A stretch of DNA of 5,690 nucleotides from Sphaerochaeta sp. (lineage in GTDB: Bacteria > Spirochaetota > Spirochaetia > Sphaerochaetales > Sphaerochaetaceae). A program made the position numbers and the translations under genes. Position 1 is the first letter of the stretch. Every line of letters starts with the position of its first letter. Positions 4,869 to 5,690 of the stretch are shown here, in pieces. The notes below the pieces were generated by a model that did no database searches, had not been told where the DNA came from, and was given only the letters and a program-made list of their open reading frames with translations. The DNA is taken from contig DMAO01000112.1 of assembly GCA_003446545.1 (NCBI GenBank), forward strand, positions 1 through 5,690. Direction: 5' to 3'.

Positions 4869-5690
4869 TTATCTGCTGCGTATTGCTTTCCAGCAGGAGT
4901 TGACCTCCCTCTGGACCTCCTGCTGGTCCAGGCCAAGGACCTTGCGCTTCTCCATGACCATTTTGCCCTGACAAAAGAGCGTATCGACATCGGAAGCCTG
5001 GGCTGCATATACCAAGGCGCTGAAGGGGTCATTAAGTGGAGTCAGGTGAGCCTTGTTGAGGTCCAAGAGGAGTATGTCAGCTTCTTTCCCCTCTTCCAAG
5101 GTCCCAATTTTCTTATCCAGTCCCAACGCTTTGGCTCCATTGATTGTTGCCATCTTCAGCGCCTCAAAAGGCCGGAGGTTGCTCATGTGTCCGGTGAAAA
5201 CCGTACTGAGTAGCGAAGCGACATGTATCTCCTCAAAAAGATTCTGGTTGTTGTTACTGCTTGAGCCGTCGCAGCCTATGGCCACATTGATACCATTCTT
5301 CAGGAAGATGCCGACGGGAGCTACACCACTGGCAAGCTTGCAGTTGCTGCTGGGGTTGTGGACCACCGAGGCATCCATATCTTTCAAAAGCTTAATTTCA
5401 CTGGTGGTGAGGTGGACGCAATGGGCAAGTAGGGATGGGATGTCCTTCAGTGCTCCAATTGAGTCAAGGTAATGCAGAGGGGTCATCTGGTGCTCAGCGA
5501 TGCAATCATCAACCTCTTTCCTGGTCTCACTAAGGTGCGTATGCAAATTCCTATGGTTGGCCTTGGCCCAGTCATGCCCATACTGATAGGTCTCTTTGGG
5601 GCAGGTATAGATGGCATGAGGAGCGATGTCGAGGGTCAGGCGGGAATTGGATGCGGCTATTGCAGCATCTGTCAGATGCTCGCGCTCCTT
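4869..5690 (-). CDS. mtaD: 5-methylthioadenosine/S-adenosylhomocysteine deaminase, C-terminal part
   Basis: A zinc amidohydrolase of the adenosine-deaminase-like group that deaminates 5'-methylthioadenosine and/or S-adenosylhomocysteine to the inosine forms. The frame is open to the right edge; 273 codons are visible of a family of about 410-450. Counting the first visible residue as 1: APHAIYTC (23-30, substrate His25), HTHLSET (50-56, metal His52 and catalytic Glu55), LLAHCVHL (87-94), VHNPSSNCKLASGVAP (110-125), and AIGCDGSSSNNNQNLFEE (137-154, metal Asp141). The order and residues match the Thermotoga TM0936-type enzymes. The first metal motif (HxH) should lie upstream, outside the window. 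The C-terminal beta-sandwich segment IGTLEEGKEADILLLDLNKA is also typical. A TTG codon at 5546 opens a 225-codon frame but falls inside the conserved core and cannot be the real start. The stop is TAA, 48 nt before mtnA. Guanine or other amidohydrolase deaminases are less likely, given the CDGSSSNN block and the neighbour. Confidence 0.92.
   Translation of the reverse strand, partial: KEREHLTDAAIAASNSRLTLDIAPHAIYTCPKETYQYGHDWAKANHRNLHTHLSETRKEVDDCIAEHQMTPLHYLDSIGALKDIPSLLAHCVHLTTSEIKLLKDMDASVVHNPSSNCKLASGVAPVGIFLKNGINVAIGCDGSSSNNNQNLFEEIHVASLLSTVFTGHMSNLRPFEALKMATINGAKALGLDKKIGTLEEGKEADILLLDLNKAHLTPLNDPFSALVYAAQASDVDTLFCQGKMVMEKRKVLGLDQQEVQREVNSCWKAIRSR

Noticed and set aside
4869..5546. Deaminase frame starting at TTG 5546 as a complete short gene.
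   Set aside because: The TTG lies within the conserved HTHLSET region, and the frame stays open with family-like sequence (APHAIYTC) to the window edge.

Overview
The window looks like a stretch of bacterial core chromosome with roughly balanced base composition (judged by eye, not computed). It carries five recognisable metabolic or housekeeping genes. A two-iron desulfoferrodoxin points to an anaerobe or near-anaerobe, and every complete gene has an AAGGAG-type ribosome binding site at 7-9 nt. The protein sequences remind me of the Sphaerochaeta/Treponema side of the spirochaetes, but that is an impression from memory, not a search result.

Layout: the 3' part of a tyrosyl-tRNA synthetase gene (tyrS, + strand) enters from the left edge and ends at 1102. 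It converges on a desulfoferrodoxin (superoxide reductase) gene on the - strand (1280-1660), with a hairpin between them that could terminate both. Positions 1661-2038 hold no recognisable gene: there are broken open stretches in several frames and some inverted repeats. An NADP-type glutamate dehydrogenase gene (gdhA, - strand, 2039-3400) follows. The 370-bp gap 3401-3770 holds a candidate gdhA promoter overlapped by a 7+3+7 dyad, and an A/T-rich hairpin with a T run that probably ends the next operon. That operon, also on the - strand, is mtnA (3771-4820) preceded by a 5-methylthioadenosine/S-adenosylhomocysteine deaminase gene (4869 to the right edge, its N-terminus outside the window).

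The deaminase and MtnA form a methylthioadenosine salvage unit. Their pairing suggests a route through methylthioinosine and methylthioribose-1-phosphate to methylthioribulose-1-phosphate. GdhA links ammonia and 2-oxoglutarate to glutamate, and desulfoferrodoxin removes superoxide without making oxygen. The four genes on the - strand probably form three transcription units (deaminase-mtnA, gdhA, dfx).

I found no convincing new system. The items most worth a second look are the disrupted spacer 1661-2038, the dyad on the gdhA promoter, and the deaminase-mtnA pairing.
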